A DNA stretch of 64,000 bases, from positions 699,043 to 763,042 of the forward strand of contig QPLR01000002.1 in NCBI GenBank assembly GCA_003665935.1, given 5' to 3'. How positions within the stretch are numbered: the stretch's first letter is position 1; every line of letters starts with the position of its first letter. Of the stretch, positions 47,701-55,719 are shown in pieces. Under the pieces are notes generated by a model, which saw nothing but the letters and a program-made list of their open reading frames with translations, ran no database searches and had not been told where the DNA came from. A program made the position numbers and the translations under genes. This stretch comes from Halobellus sp. Atlit-31R. Its GTDB lineage: Archaea > Halobacteriota > Halobacteria > Halobacteriales > Haloferacaceae.

Positions 47701-49260
47701 GACAAGGAGCCGCCCGCGTCGGTGGCGGACGACGAGACGCTCACGAACCAGTACAAGACGTGTCTGATGAGCCTGCGGGCCGTCGAGGACAAGACGTTCC
47801 TCGGGGCCGGGATCGCCTCCCCGTCGGTGCCGTGGGGCGAGGCCGTAAGCGCCACCGAGGCGAAGGGCTACGGCTACAACTTCGTCTGGTCGCGCGACCT
47901 CTATCAGGTGTTCACGGTCTTCGAGGCGGTCGGCGACGTCGAGACGGCACAGTTGGCGCTGGAGTACATCTACCGCTTCCAGCAGGACGAACGGGGTTTC
48001 ATCCCGCAGAACACCTACCTGAACGGACGGACGCGCTGGGGCGGCGAGCAGATGGACAACATCTCCTTCCCGCAGGTGATGGCGTGGATGCTCCGCCAGC
48101 ACGGGGTCGACTTCGCCGACGCGGAGTACGACTACGTGAACGTGAAGCGGTCGGCCGACTACGTGGCGCGGAACGGCCCGCCGACCGCCCAGGAGCGCTG
48201 GGAGGAGGAGGCCGGCTACTCGCCGTCGTCGATCGCCGCCGAGATCGCGGGGCTCGGTTGCGCGGCCGACATCGCGTTCGACGAAGGGTACGACGCCGAC
48301 GCGCTGATCTGGCTGTCGCTCGCCGACGACTGGACCGACAGCGTCGAAGCGTGGGCCGCCACCGAGACGGGGACGAAGCGCCACACGAACACGCCGTACT
48401 ACGTCCGCGTCACTCGCGACGGCGACCCCGACGCGGGCCACCTGCGGACGCTCGCGAACAACGGTCCCACGCTGGACGAGCGGGAGATCATCGACGCCGG
48501 ATTCCTCGAACTCACCCGTCTCGGTATCAAGCCCGCGGACGACGAGGCGATCCGGAACTCGGTGCGGGAGGTCGACGAGACGATCCGCGTCGACACGCCG
48601 CACGGCCCGGCGTTCTACCGGTACAACGGCGACGGTTACGGGGAGCGCGCGGTCGACGAGGAGGGCGCGCCGTGGTCGATCGAGTCCAAGGGGAAGGGTC
48701 GGCTCTGGCCGATCTTCACCGGCGAGCGCGCCGAGTACGAGCTCCTCCACGAACCGGCGGAGGACGCACTCGACCCCCGAAATCTACTGGAGACGATGGC
48801 GGGGTTCGCCAACTCCGGGCGGATGCTCGCCGAGCAGGTCTGGGACCGCGAACACAGCACCCAGTACAACTGGGCGTTCGGCGAGGGCACCGGCGCGGCG
48901 ACGCCGCTGGCGTGGTCGATGGCGCAGTACGTTCGGCTGGCGCACAGCATCGACGCCGGGCAGCCCGTCGAGATGCCGTCGGTGCTGCGCGAGCGCTACG
49001 TCGAGCAAGAGCGCCCGGCCGGGCCGCGGCTCCAGGTCAGCACGCGGTTCCGCGGCGACGAGCTCGTCGTCTCGGGGCGGACCGACGCGGCGCTCGTCGC
49101 GATCAAGACGCCCTCGGAGACGGAGCTGGTCGTGCCCGAGGAGGGGTCGTTCGAGGAGTCGCTCGACATCGAACACGGCGAGAACCAGATCATCGTCGCC
49201 GCCGCGACCGACGTCGATCTGTGGCAGGCCGGCACGAGCGTCACGCGGTTCACGCTGTGA
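44704..49260 (+). CDS. Giant protein with two tandem GH15 glucoamylase modules
   Basis: A 1518-residue protein made of two complete family-15 units. Module 1 (residues 1-700) has a beta N-domain and an (alpha/alpha)6 barrel with YTWFRDEAEV, the acid candidate in AWENMIGRFVHTAA and the base in GYLAEQVFD. Module 2 (~710-1420) has a glucodextranase-like N-domain, NFVWSRDLYQV, RWEEEAGYSPSS, RLWPIFTGER and MLAEQVWD. An Ig-like C-terminal domain follows (~1440-1518). Both modules keep their catalytic Glu residues. It has no signal peptide, so it is cytoplasmic or exported by an unusual route. The ATG at 44704 is chosen over the GTG at 44698. Confidence 0.88.
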   Translation: MRLRTVLNEYKRDRDGRFPGELPTVDGAFSGHGDRLVYVGPDGALRDYSSALSGLHGIDRSRFAIEADGEIRWFDDLERVRQHYYRETSLVETEYNAGTYTVHQYDLTLGRAHVTHVELRGAIPTDAHLTAFLTFAPESSETQVARLVHEAGGPNDTQAVEVFHRDEHDYVTASTGLDDVRAQIPERFEEMLSADAFELPRDAVLERYEDTHLSGDIVVSAPLEREDRGVQTTLVTQLSDHTEVDREAALADLRNCALEHATADDIRVAARERAEVSVPEGVPRPRTVRADLRALSLLTAPSGAHIAGPEFDPFYTHSGGYGYTWFRDEAEVARHVLRSDGLLGLDAAERLSTIASFFCDTQLDDGSWPHRVWAIDGTLAPGWANARIESSDAPEHQADQTASVVAYLATLLRERQSDLSAALTAQIRKTIEAGVSALDEDLEADGLPRACQNAWENMIGRFVHTAATFLHAYASVAAAPVSADLAAHAGAQADAVFEGLDLLWDDDYGVYALRLRDGGGNLDSRLDSGSFALVEAFAAYDDVDELDELPRRTLSRLEQHLRTAFEDLYRESDDGEVAGLVRFEGDYWRSAEQDDEKVWSVSTALGANAAAEFAVLLDDYGRLTASKEFFDFATELYELLRPEGPFCTGAGYLAEQVFDDGTPDSAAPLAWSHAMRLRATGFLEAHDALPAPKSAPSGPEARPRWTTGEKYGVGTVADHTAVDPSRVWFTLTEGALTEVRFPRVDLMNLRTFDLLVVDADADSDYTARTHNETRRDDEADTIDRRVAIVEDDALLFRHEIAETGDGRGHEWRLTAEYVTDPEHDALLVDVAFEADDDNEYELYAIADTALANTGTTDRGLRLGGPSGYHLVARDASAYDQIGDVEPLLIDEDGTEYSVAAAMAAAGRFDWATVGVAGSKYLGELFSDGAAPTPQTSVDDENVVLVGRLGIGEAVADQVALGFAEDADTAAALGEAAGALSRGYETARRGYVDSWDDFLADKEPPASVADDETLTNQYKTCLMSLRAVEDKTFLGAGIASPSVPWGEAVSATEAKGYGYNFVWSRDLYQVFTVFEAVGDVETAQLALEYIYRFQQDERGFIPQNTYLNGRTRWGGEQMDNISFPQVMAWMLRQHGVDFADAEYDYVNVKRSADYVARNGPPTAQERWEEEAGYSPSSIAAEIAGLGCAADIAFDEGYDADALIWLSLADDWTDSVEAWAATETGTKRHTNTPYYVRVTRDGDPDAGHLRTLANNGPTLDEREIIDAGFLELTRLGIKPADDEAIRNSVREVDETIRVDTPHGPAFYRYNGDGYGERAVDEEGAPWSIESKGKGRLWPIFTGERAEYELLHEPAEDALDPRNLLETMAGFANSGRMLAEQVWDREHSTQYNWAFGEGTGAATPLAWSMAQYVRLAHSIDAGQPVEMPSVLRERYVEQERPAGPRLQVSTRFRGDELVVSGRTDAALVAIKTPSETELVVPEEGSFEESLDIEHGENQIIVAAATDVDLWQAGTSVTRFTL

Positions 49261-49339
49261 GAGCCGTGCGCTAACGTCCCGCAGACGCCGCCGCGAATCG
49301 CCCACGTCGCTTTTGTCTCGTCGGTTCCTCCACCCGAGT

Positions 49340-49819
49340 ATGGCGACGTACTCGCGGTGTACACGTGTCTCCGCACCGCTGTCTGAAGTCTGGGACTTTC
49401 ACTCGCGGGTCTCCGGGCTGGAAGCGCTGACTCCGGAGTGGATGAACCTCCGAATCGAATCCGTCACCGGGCCCGACGGCGACGCGGACCCCGAAATTCT
49501 GGAGGCGGGTTCGGAGATCGAGATGTCGATGCAGCCCTTCGGCGTCGGGCCGCGCCAGCGCTGGACGTCGGTGATCGTCGAGCGCGAGGCCTCCGAGGAC
49601 CGCGCGACGTTCCGCGACGAGATGCGCGGCGGCCCGTTCCAGAAGTGGGTGCACACCCACCGGTTCGTCGCGGACGGCGACGAGACGATCGTCGACGACG
49701 AGGTCGAGTACCAACTGCCGGGCGGCGGACTCGGCCGGACCGCCTCGCCGCTCGCAGTCGTCGGCTTCGAGCCGATGTTCCGGGGTCGGCACCGGACGAC
49801 GAAGGCGCTCCTCGAGTAG
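49340..49819 (+). CDS. SRPBCC family protein
   Basis: A 159-residue START-like protein of the SRPBCC superfamily, which binds hydrophobic ligands in a deep pocket. It opens TYSRCTRVSAPLSEVWDFHSR, the usual strand-helix start, and ends with FEPMFRGRHRTTKALLE, the C-terminal helix of the fold. No catalytic motif is visible. It is located between GH15 and the propeller lipoprotein, with short spacers (79 and 56 bp), but no functional link is apparent. The ATG at 49340 is preferred to one at 49313. Confidence 0.78.
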   Translation: MATYSRCTRVSAPLSEVWDFHSRVSGLEALTPEWMNLRIESVTGPDGDADPEILEAGSEIEMSMQPFGVGPRQRWTSVIVEREASEDRATFRDEMRGGPFQKWVHTHRFVADGDETIVDDEVEYQLPGGGLGRTASPLAVVGFEPMFRGRHRTTKALLE

Positions 49820-49875
49820 GCGGTCGGACCGGGGGCCACCGAAAGCACTTACGGGTCGCTCCGGCAGTAGCCGAT

Positions 49876-52500
49876 ATGTCGGGCCCTCCACCTGTCTCCC
49901 CAGCTGGCGACAGTGACAGCACCGCCGGCAGCGACAGCATCGCCGACACCCGGACGACGCGTCGGCGGCTGCTCGGGAGCGTCGCTGCCGTCGGCGTCGG
50001 GCTTCCGCTCGCGGGCTGTGGGAGCACAGGACCACCCAGTGACGACTCCGGCACCGACGCGACCGAAAGTCCGTCGACCGGATCTCCGACCTCCGGAACG
50101 GACGCTCCCGCAGACCGCGGGCCAGCGCCGTCGGTCGTCGGTCCGTGGCCGCAGGCGCGCGCGGACGCCGGAAACACCGGGGCAGTCCCCGGTACCGGGC
50201 CGCTCGGCGCGCCGAGCGTGCGATGGGCCGTAGCGAGCGCCGGGGCGGTCGGCGTCAGCGTCAGTCTCGGTGACAGCGTGTCAGTCGGTGCTGACCGCGA
50301 CAGCGACGACGCGTCCGAGGCCGGGGGCGCGTACGCAGTCGCCGAAGACGGGCGCGTCGCCGCCGTCGACCTCGGCTCCGGGGAGACGCGCTGGACGGCC
50401 GCCGCCGGGACCACACCTTTCGCCCCGGCCGTCGGCTCCGGCCGCGTCGTCGTCCCCGAACGCGAGCGCCTCGTCGTGTTCGACGCCGCCACCGGGGAGC
50501 GACTGCGAGCGGTCAGCGTCTCGGGTGGGATCCGCCACGCCCCCACGGTCGTCGGATCGCGCGCGCTCGTCGGCACGTCCTCGGGGGGCCTCGTCGCCGT
50601 CGACCTCGCGTCGGGCGAGACGCGCTGGCAGACCGGTGCGCCGAGCCAAACCTACCCGCCGGTCGTCGTGGACGGCGTCGCCTACGCGACCGCGCGGCGG
50701 TGGGAGACAGCAGGCGACGGCGAGACTGCAGCGGGCGACAGTACAACCGACGCGGGCGACGGCGGGACTGCAGCGGGCGACACCGACCCTACCGAGGGCG
50801 CCGGCGTCCTCGTCGCGCTCGACGTCGGGACCGGTGAACGGCGGTGGGCGGTGGGGCTCGACGGCCGACCGACCGCGTCGCCGGGCTACCACGACGGCGT
50901 CGTCTACGCGGGGACGCACCGCGGTCAGGTGACGGCAGTCGACGCCGAGAGCGGCGACTCCCGCTGGCGCGAGACGGTCGGCGACTGGGTGACCCACGGG
51001 CCGACGGCCGCTGCCGACGGCGTGTACGTCGTCGTGCTCGGCGAGGGACCCGTCAAACTATCCACCGACGGACAGGTCCGGTGGCGATCCGAGGCCGACG
51101 TCGGAACCGCGCCCGCCCTCGCCGACGGTGTCGCGCTGTTCGGCGCGAAAGACGGCGTCGTGGCCGCGGATCGGGAGGACGGGGGGATTCGCTGGCGCGG
51201 CGACACCGACGCTGCAGTCACCGCCGACGTTCGCGTCGCCGGGGGAGTAGCGTACGCGGGCGATCGGTACGGCACGGTCGTTGCGTTCGACGCTGCGACG
51301 GGCGAACTGCGGTGGCGCTCGCCGTTCCGGCCGAAGCGTATGCTCGGCCCAGTGGTAGGTCCGCGAACGGTCGCCGGCGGGAGCCGCGACGGCGGGACGT
51401 ACGACCTGCTCGCGACAGACGGGACGGAGTTCCCGCTCGTCGGGTCCGTCGGCAGTCCGGGGCGGACCCCGGTCTTTCTGGAGAACGAGCCTAGGTCGTC
51501 GCGCGAGACGCTTTTGAGTGTCGCCGGCGACGGGACGGCCGCTCGGACCCGGACGACCGACTACGGCGACGCGCCGGCGACAGACCTCCGTCCGACGCCC
51601 ACACCGACCGCGACGCCGGAAGCCGGAGCGCCCACGGCGACGCCGACGCCGCACATCGACTTTCCTCGACCGGACGAGCGCTGGGCCGTGGCGCTGGACG
51701 TCGTTCCACGGTCGCCGGTGACGTACGCCGACGGGCTGGCGTACGTCGGGACGAGCGAGGGGATCGCCGCGGTCGACGCCCGCGACGGTCGGATTCGGCT
51801 CCGGCGAGCGCTGGGAGCCGCCGTGAGCGGTGCCCCGGCCGCCGGTGACGGTCGCGTGGTCGCCGCGACGCGCGACGGTCGGCTGGTCGCGATGTCGGTT
51901 CCGGACGGCAGCGGCGACTCGACCGGGGGGAGCAGCGATTCGGCCGGAGACGGCGTCTCGGTCGGGACCGACGGCGATCCGTCCGACAGCGATCCGTCCG
52001 CGGGCACAGTGAGGTGGGAGGTCGCACTCGACGGTCCCGTGCACTCCGGTCCAGCCGTCGCCGACGGGTCGGTGTTCGTCGCCACCGAGACGGGGGACGT
52101 CGCCTCCTACTCCCTGGAGGGCGCGGAGCGCTGGACGCGGGCCCTCGACGGGGAGTTCTTCGGCGGCGTGGCTGTCGCCGACGAGCGGGTGTACGTCGGC
52201 ACGAGCGACGGCGCGGTGCTCGCACTCGCCCGGAGTGACGGCTCGGCCGTCTGGCGCGCGTCTGCCGAGGGGGCAGTCCACGTGACTCCCGCGGTCGGCG
52301 GCGTTGGGGACTCGGAGCGCGCGACGGTCTACGTCGGCGACCACGCCGGGACGCTCTCGGCTTTCGAGACCGACACGGGCGACCTCCGGTGGCGGCTGCC
52401 GCTCGGTCGGTGGGTCGACGCCCCGCCCGCGGTCGGTCACGGTGCGGTGTTCGTCGCCGATCAGACCGGACGCGTGTACGCGGTCGTCGGACGCCAGTGA
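49876..52500 (+). CDS. PQQ-like beta-propeller lipoprotein (BamB-like repeats)
   Basis: An 874-residue secreted protein. It has twin arginines (TTRRRLLGS) and the lipobox GLPLAGC, so it is a Tat lipoprotein on the cell surface. After a Ser/Thr/Asp linker comes a series of PQQ-like propeller blades with the repeat core VYVGTSDGAVLALA / GELRWRSP / DSRWRETVG. At least a dozen blades are visible, hence probably two propellers joined by a low-complexity Thr/Pro linker near residue 575 (PTPTATPEAGAPTATPTP). No cofactor-binding tryptophan docking can be confirmed. Its function may be scaffolding or a dehydrogenase subunit. Confidence 0.85.
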   Translation: MSGPPPVSPAGDSDSTAGSDSIADTRTTRRRLLGSVAAVGVGLPLAGCGSTGPPSDDSGTDATESPSTGSPTSGTDAPADRGPAPSVVGPWPQARADAGNTGAVPGTGPLGAPSVRWAVASAGAVGVSVSLGDSVSVGADRDSDDASEAGGAYAVAEDGRVAAVDLGSGETRWTAAAGTTPFAPAVGSGRVVVPERERLVVFDAATGERLRAVSVSGGIRHAPTVVGSRALVGTSSGGLVAVDLASGETRWQTGAPSQTYPPVVVDGVAYATARRWETAGDGETAAGDSTTDAGDGGTAAGDTDPTEGAGVLVALDVGTGERRWAVGLDGRPTASPGYHDGVVYAGTHRGQVTAVDAESGDSRWRETVGDWVTHGPTAAADGVYVVVLGEGPVKLSTDGQVRWRSEADVGTAPALADGVALFGAKDGVVAADREDGGIRWRGDTDAAVTADVRVAGGVAYAGDRYGTVVAFDAATGELRWRSPFRPKRMLGPVVGPRTVAGGSRDGGTYDLLATDGTEFPLVGSVGSPGRTPVFLENEPRSSRETLLSVAGDGTAARTRTTDYGDAPATDLRPTPTPTATPEAGAPTATPTPHIDFPRPDERWAVALDVVPRSPVTYADGLAYVGTSEGIAAVDARDGRIRLRRALGAAVSGAPAAGDGRVVAATRDGRLVAMSVPDGSGDSTGGSSDSAGDGVSVGTDGDPSDSDPSAGTVRWEVALDGPVHSGPAVADGSVFVATETGDVASYSLEGAERWTRALDGEFFGGVAVADERVYVGTSDGAVLALARSDGSAVWRASAEGAVHVTPAVGGVGDSERATVYVGDHAGTLSAFETDTGDLRWRLPLGRWVDAPPAVGHGAVFVADQTGRVYAVVGRQ

Positions 52501-52541
52501 CCGCACCGGAGTGCCGAGGGAGACGCAGGCGGTGGGTGCGA

Positions 52542-52712
52542 GCCCTCGCGCGGGTCAGGCGTCCTTGCGCAGGTCAAGCGTCCTTGCGCAGGTCAAGCGT
52601 CCTTGCGCAGGTCAAGCGTCCTTGCGCAGGTCAAGCGTCCTTGCGCAGGTCAAGCGTCCTTGCGCAGGTCAAGCGTCCTCGCGCAGGTCAGGCGTCCTCG
52701 CGCAGGCCGCCG
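52542..52712. repeat. 19-bp tandem repeat array at the flavoprotein stop codon
   Basis: Six identical copies of gtccttgcgcaggtcaagc run from 52561 to 52674; a degenerate copy lies on the left (52542-52560) and two on the right (52675-52712). Read on the minus strand each unit is CTGCGCAAGGACGCTTGAC, a copy of the last codons and TGA stop of the flavoprotein gene (CTGCGCGAGGACGCCTGA, ending at 52688). The 19-bp length shifts frame each time. Confidence 0.93.
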
Positions 52713-53275
52713 AAGACCTCCTCGGCGGTCGCCGGCGTGTCGAAGTCGTGGTAGTGGTCGCCTTTCTCTTTCGTGAGGATGTTCAGCGCGGCGGCGGCCC
52801 CGTCGCCCGCGGAGATCACGGCCTGCCACTCCTCGGCGCGCACCATCCCGCCGGTCGCGTAGGCGTTCTCGACGCTCGTCTCCATCGTCACGTCGACGGC
52901 GACGGTATCGTCGTCGTCGAAGTCACAGCCGAGCGACTCCGCGAGGTCGCGGTCGGCCCCGGTCGCGAGGACGAGGTAGTCGGCCGCGTGCTCGTCGCCG
53001 TCGGCCGTGACGACGAAGCCGTCGTCGGTCGACTCGACGTCCTCGACGGCGACGTCCTGGTGGCGCTCCGCGCCGAAATCGTCGGCCTGCTGGCGCGCGG
53101 TCTCGATAAATGCGCTGCCGTCGACCGATCCGATGCCGGGGTAGTTGAACAGGTGGGCTTTGTGCATCCACGTCTCGTCGGTGTCGAAAACCAGTACGTC
53201 GAGACCGTTCTTCGCTGCGAAGAGGGCTGCCGAGAGGCCGGCTGGACCGCCGCCCACGATGGCCGTTCGTGTCAT
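52688..53275 (-). CDS. Thioredoxin-reductase-like NAD(P)/FAD oxidoreductase, short form
   Basis: A 195-residue flavoprotein with the N-terminal FAD motif IVGGGPAGLSAALFAAKNG, FNYPGIGSVDG and the C-terminal FAD motif NAYATGGMVRAEEWQAVISAGDGAAAA. It has the thioredoxin-reductase layout but no separate NADPH domain and no CxxC active site, so it is a truncated relative found in haloarchaea. The reaction is unknown. Its 3' end is where the 19-bp tandem repeat starts. It is convergent with the propeller lipoprotein. Confidence 0.82.
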   Translation of the reverse strand: MTRTAIVGGGPAGLSAALFAAKNGLDVLVFDTDETWMHKAHLFNYPGIGSVDGSAFIETARQQADDFGAERHQDVAVEDVESTDDGFVVTADGDEHAADYLVLATGADRDLAESLGCDFDDDDTVAVDVTMETSVENAYATGGMVRAEEWQAVISAGDGAAAALNILTKEKGDHYHDFDTPATAEEVFGGLREDA

Positions 53276-53348
53276 CGAATTCAGATACGGCCGCTTTCGG
53301 GTTTAGTGTTTGGTCGGCGAAGGCGTCATCGGTGCGCCGCGCGGACGG

Positions 53349-53639
53349 TCAGTGGATCGTTCGGGGAGGGCGATCGGGGTCGGCGGTGGGCGTCGCCGCC
53401 TCGCGGCGTCTCGGGAGGTCGAGCGCGCGCCAGACGTTCGCGCGAACGCCGACGCGCGCCATCGTCAGCGGGACAGTCGTGCCGGACGGGAGCGCTTCGA
53501 GCCTCCGACGGAGTTCCGGGGATGCGTACTCGGAGAGGTGACGCGTCTCGTTCGTCGCACACACCTCGACGGTCATCGCGCCGTGGTCGTTCATCGGGCG
53601 GCGTACGACCACGCGGGTGGGGTTGGGGGCGGGCATCAT
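53349..53639 (-). CDS. Small hypothetical protein
   Basis: A 96-residue, Arg- and Pro-rich protein that I do not recognise. The start at 53639 (tandem ATG ATG) has a TATA-like box 23-29 nt upstream on the minus strand, supporting a leaderless transcript. The core ETRHLSEYASPELRRRLEALP looks like a short helical domain, and VRANVWRALDLPRR is the most basic stretch. There is no membrane segment. It is separate from the flavoprotein (73 bp). Confidence 0.6.
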   Translation of the reverse strand: MMPAPNPTRVVVRRPMNDHGAMTVEVCATNETRHLSEYASPELRRRLEALPSGTTVPLTMARVGVRANVWRALDLPRRREAATPTADPDRPPRTIH

Positions 53640-53661
53640 CTATGTAGACGCCCTCGGTCCG

Positions 53662-53668
53662 CATAAAA
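53662..53668 (-). promoter_or_regulatory. TATA-like box of the small protein gene
   Basis: On the minus strand the sequence reads TTTTATG, 23-29 nt before the ATG at 53639; the wider region to 53690 is AT-rich. Confidence 0.45.
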
Positions 53669-53732
53669 TGTTATATTTTCAATACGATCGGCTACTAGCG
53701 GCTACGTAGTTTCGGTAGGGTGCGACCGAGAG

Positions 53733-54224
53733 TCAGCAGTGAACCGTCGCGTTCTGGATCGCGGGCGTGGTGACTTCGGCCTCGATCAGTACGGATCCCT
53801 GAGCGTCGTCGGGCCGGTGGACCATCCGATACACCTCACCTTCGCAGGCGGGGTTGAGGGCCGCGTCGCTTCCGAAGCCATCGATGTGCGCGTAGTCGCT
53901 CGCCGTGAGCGGGCCCGAAGTCGTCCAGACCTGATCCCAGCGAACCTGGTTGCCGTCGCTGTCGACGATGTAGAAGTCCTCGCCGGGCTCGATCCGCCCC
54001 TCTGTCAGCGTGACCGTCACGTACGGTCGGTAGTTCGTGTTCCCGGAGCCGTCGGCCACACGCTCCGTCTCGTAGCCGTACTGGGGCGCCGGGTCGTTCG
54101 GGAACTCGATGCCCAGCGCGAGAGTCCCCAGAATGACTGCCAGCGCCGCGAGGATTGCCAGCATCAGTACTCCGCCGACGACTGGAGAGACGGCACGTCT
54201 GTCAGGGCGGATGGAAGACCCCAT
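53733..54224 (-). CDS. Type IV pilin-like protein with archaeal pilin N-domain
   Basis: A 163-residue secreted pilin-like protein. The start at 54224 gives a short basic leader, MGSSIRPDRRAVSPVVGGV, in which the RRAVSPVVG pattern is the haloarchaeal DUF1628 prepilin signature cut by the class III signal peptidase PibD. The following 20 hydrophobic residues form the assembly helix. The C-terminal beta domain has two Cys (PACEGE and ATVHC at the end), able to close a disulfide. Isolated pilin genes are common in haloarchaea; no assembly genes lie nearby. Confidence 0.86.
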   Translation of the reverse strand: MGSSIRPDRRAVSPVVGGVLMLAILAALAVILGTLALGIEFPNDPAPQYGYETERVADGSGNTNYRPYVTVTLTEGRIEPGEDFYIVDSDGNQVRWDQVWTTSGPLTASDYAHIDGFGSDAALNPACEGEVYRMVHRPDDAQGSVLIEAEVTTPAIQNATVHC

Positions 54225-54299
54225 TGGTCGAGTGACCGTTCGCAGCCATCTTGTATCTTCCCCGGACCGGCGGGCCATCGGCACCGAGACGAACCTTAC

Positions 54300-54306
54300 T
54301 TTTAAT
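54300..54306 (+). promoter_or_regulatory. TATA-like box of the uspA gene
   Basis: The heptamer ttttaat lies 28-34 nt before the ATG at 54334, with the BRE-like cttac before it. Confidence 0.5.
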
Positions 54307-54333
54307 CATTTGGTATCTGATTAGTAGAGTGAG

Positions 54334-54819
54334 ATGTACGACAACATCCTCATCCCGACGGACGGAAGCGAGCAAGCGGCCAACGCGGTAGAGGAGGCGA
54401 TCCGACTGGCGAACGAACTGGACGCGACGGTCCACGCGCTGCACGTCGTCGACGAGTTCGAGGCGAAGATCGTCCCGATCACAGGCGCCGAGGACGAAAA
54501 GCGCGAGGAGTTCCTCGAACACGGAAAGGAGGTCACCGACGAGGTTGCCGGGGTCGCCGCGGAGGCAGGGCTCGACTGCGTGACCGAAGTCCGGACCGGA
54601 ATGGCCCACGAGGAGATCAGACGCTACGCCGACGAGAACGACATCGACCTCGTGGTGATCGGGTCGCGCGGCCTCGGCACGGTCGAGGAGATGCTGCTCG
54701 GGAGCACCGCAGACAAGGTGGTCCGAACGATCGACAAACCCGTCACGGTCGTCTACAAGCGCCCCGCCGAGACTGTCCAGTGGATGTTGCCCTCGGCCGA
54801 GGATACGATCCACCGTTGA
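54334..54819 (+). CDS. Universal stress protein
   Basis: A 161-residue UspA family protein. It opens YDNILIPTDGSEQAANAVEEA, and the ATP-binding motif GSRGLGTVEEMLLGS lies near residue 110, with Ser-Thr-Ala following, so it belongs to the nucleotide-binding type. The length and layout are standard. It is divergent from the pilin gene. A GAG-rich tract (agagtgag) lies just before the ATG, but the TATA box suggests only a short leader. Confidence 0.92.
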   Translation: MYDNILIPTDGSEQAANAVEEAIRLANELDATVHALHVVDEFEAKIVPITGAEDEKREEFLEHGKEVTDEVAGVAAEAGLDCVTEVRTGMAHEEIRRYADENDIDLVVIGSRGLGTVEEMLLGSTADKVVRTIDKPVTVVYKRPAETVQWMLPSAEDTIHR

Positions 54820-54960
54820 GGTGATACTCGGGGGATCCGGCCGGTGTCCGGGAGATCGGCGGCGACACCGCGGTCACGCCCCGGCGTTCGACACAGGCAG
54901 TCGACCGGTGAGCGGACCCGGATCCGTCGCGTTTGCGATAAATGTCGTACCAATCACAGG

Positions 54961-54967
54961 AATTAAG
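54961..54967 (+). promoter_or_regulatory. TATA-like box of the wHTH gene
   Basis: The heptamer aattaag lies 27-33 nt before the GTG at 54994 and helps to fix that start. Confidence 0.45.
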
Positions 54968-54993
54968 AATCAGTACAGAGTATCGTACGTGTC

Positions 54994-55413
54994 GTGAACC
55001 AGAACGGACATCGGGAGCAAGGGGAGTCGGATCGTCGGATTTCCTCGGAGCAGCCAGTAACACCCGAGTACAGGGGGACTCCGATCGATCCGGCAGTACT
55101 GACGCTAGACGACGCGTTTGCCGTTCTGAACCACCGCCGACGCCGATATCTGCTCGCACAACTCGCCCGAGAGTCCGAGCTGATACTCGAAGAGCTGGCG
55201 GCGAAGCTCGTCGCCTGGGAGGAGCGCATCGATCTCATCGACGTCAGGTCGAACTGCCGCGAGCAACGCTACGTCTCGCTGTACCACACGCACGTTCCGA
55301 AGCTCGTCGACGCGGACGTGATCGAGTTCGACGAGGACGAGGACCGTATCACGCCTGGTGTGCGTGCCGCCGAACTGATCGACATCCTGGCAGCGATCGG
55401 AAAGCAGCGTTGA
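54994..55413 (+). CDS. Winged-helix protein, DUF7344-like
   Basis: A 139-residue protein with a GTG start, supported by the TATA-like box. Residues ~38-125 resemble the haloarchaeal winged-helix family I know as DUF7344: LDDAFAVLNHRRRRYLLAQL, then a recognition segment with YVSLYHTHVPKLVDADVIEFD, the usual wing. The N-terminus is polar and disordered. Such proteins are presumed regulators with unknown targets. A 45-residue open frame follows within 40 bp. Confidence 0.75.
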   Translation: MNQNGHREQGESDRRISSEQPVTPEYRGTPIDPAVLTLDDAFAVLNHRRRRYLLAQLARESELILEELAAKLVAWEERIDLIDVRSNCREQRYVSLYHTHVPKLVDADVIEFDEDEDRITPGVRAAELIDILAAIGKQR

Positions 55414-55451
55414 ACGCGCAGGCGAACCGTGACGCTGCGAGCAATTTTTCT

Positions 55452-55589
55452 GTGTCCGACCAGCGAACGACACGAACTGACGAGACACGCGAGGACGGCC
55501 CCGACCACGACAGCGAGTCGGAGAGTCGGTTCCAGCGCGTCGCAGACGTTGTCCTCGAAGCAGTGGGCCTCCTGCTCGACGCCGTGTAG
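55452..55589 (+). CDS. Small acidic hypothetical protein
   Basis: A 45-residue frame with a GTG start, ending FQRVADVVLEAVGLLLDAV. The first half is Thr/Asp/Glu/Arg-rich and the second is an amphipathic helix. It lies 38 bp after the winged-helix gene in the same direction, so the two may be cotranscribed. Upstream frame remains open to a TTG overlapping the previous stop. Its reality rests on composition and position only. Confidence 0.35.
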   Translation: MSDQRTTRTDETREDGPDHDSESESRFQRVADVVLEAVGLLLDAV

Positions 55590-55719
55590 TTGGGTAGGCG
55601 ACGGTTCGTATGGCCGTTTCGTACGGGGAGCAGCTGCTGTAGCGGATTGTGCCCCAACGTTTTGCAAGTAAGTTTGTAATAGGAAAAGTTCATTTGTTAT
55701 TGGGCGCGAGTGCAGAGTA

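Noticed and set aside
46111..48750. Minus-strand open frame of 879 codons under the GH15 gene
   Set aside because: The plus strand encodes a recognised two-module GH15 protein; the opposite frame has no motif.
51058..52506. Minus-strand frame under the propeller lipoprotein
   Set aside because: It is antisense to clear PQQ-like repeats, with no domain of its own.
52542..52712. CRISPR-like array
   Set aside because: The 19-bp units are directly adjacent with no spacers, so it is a simple tandem repeat.
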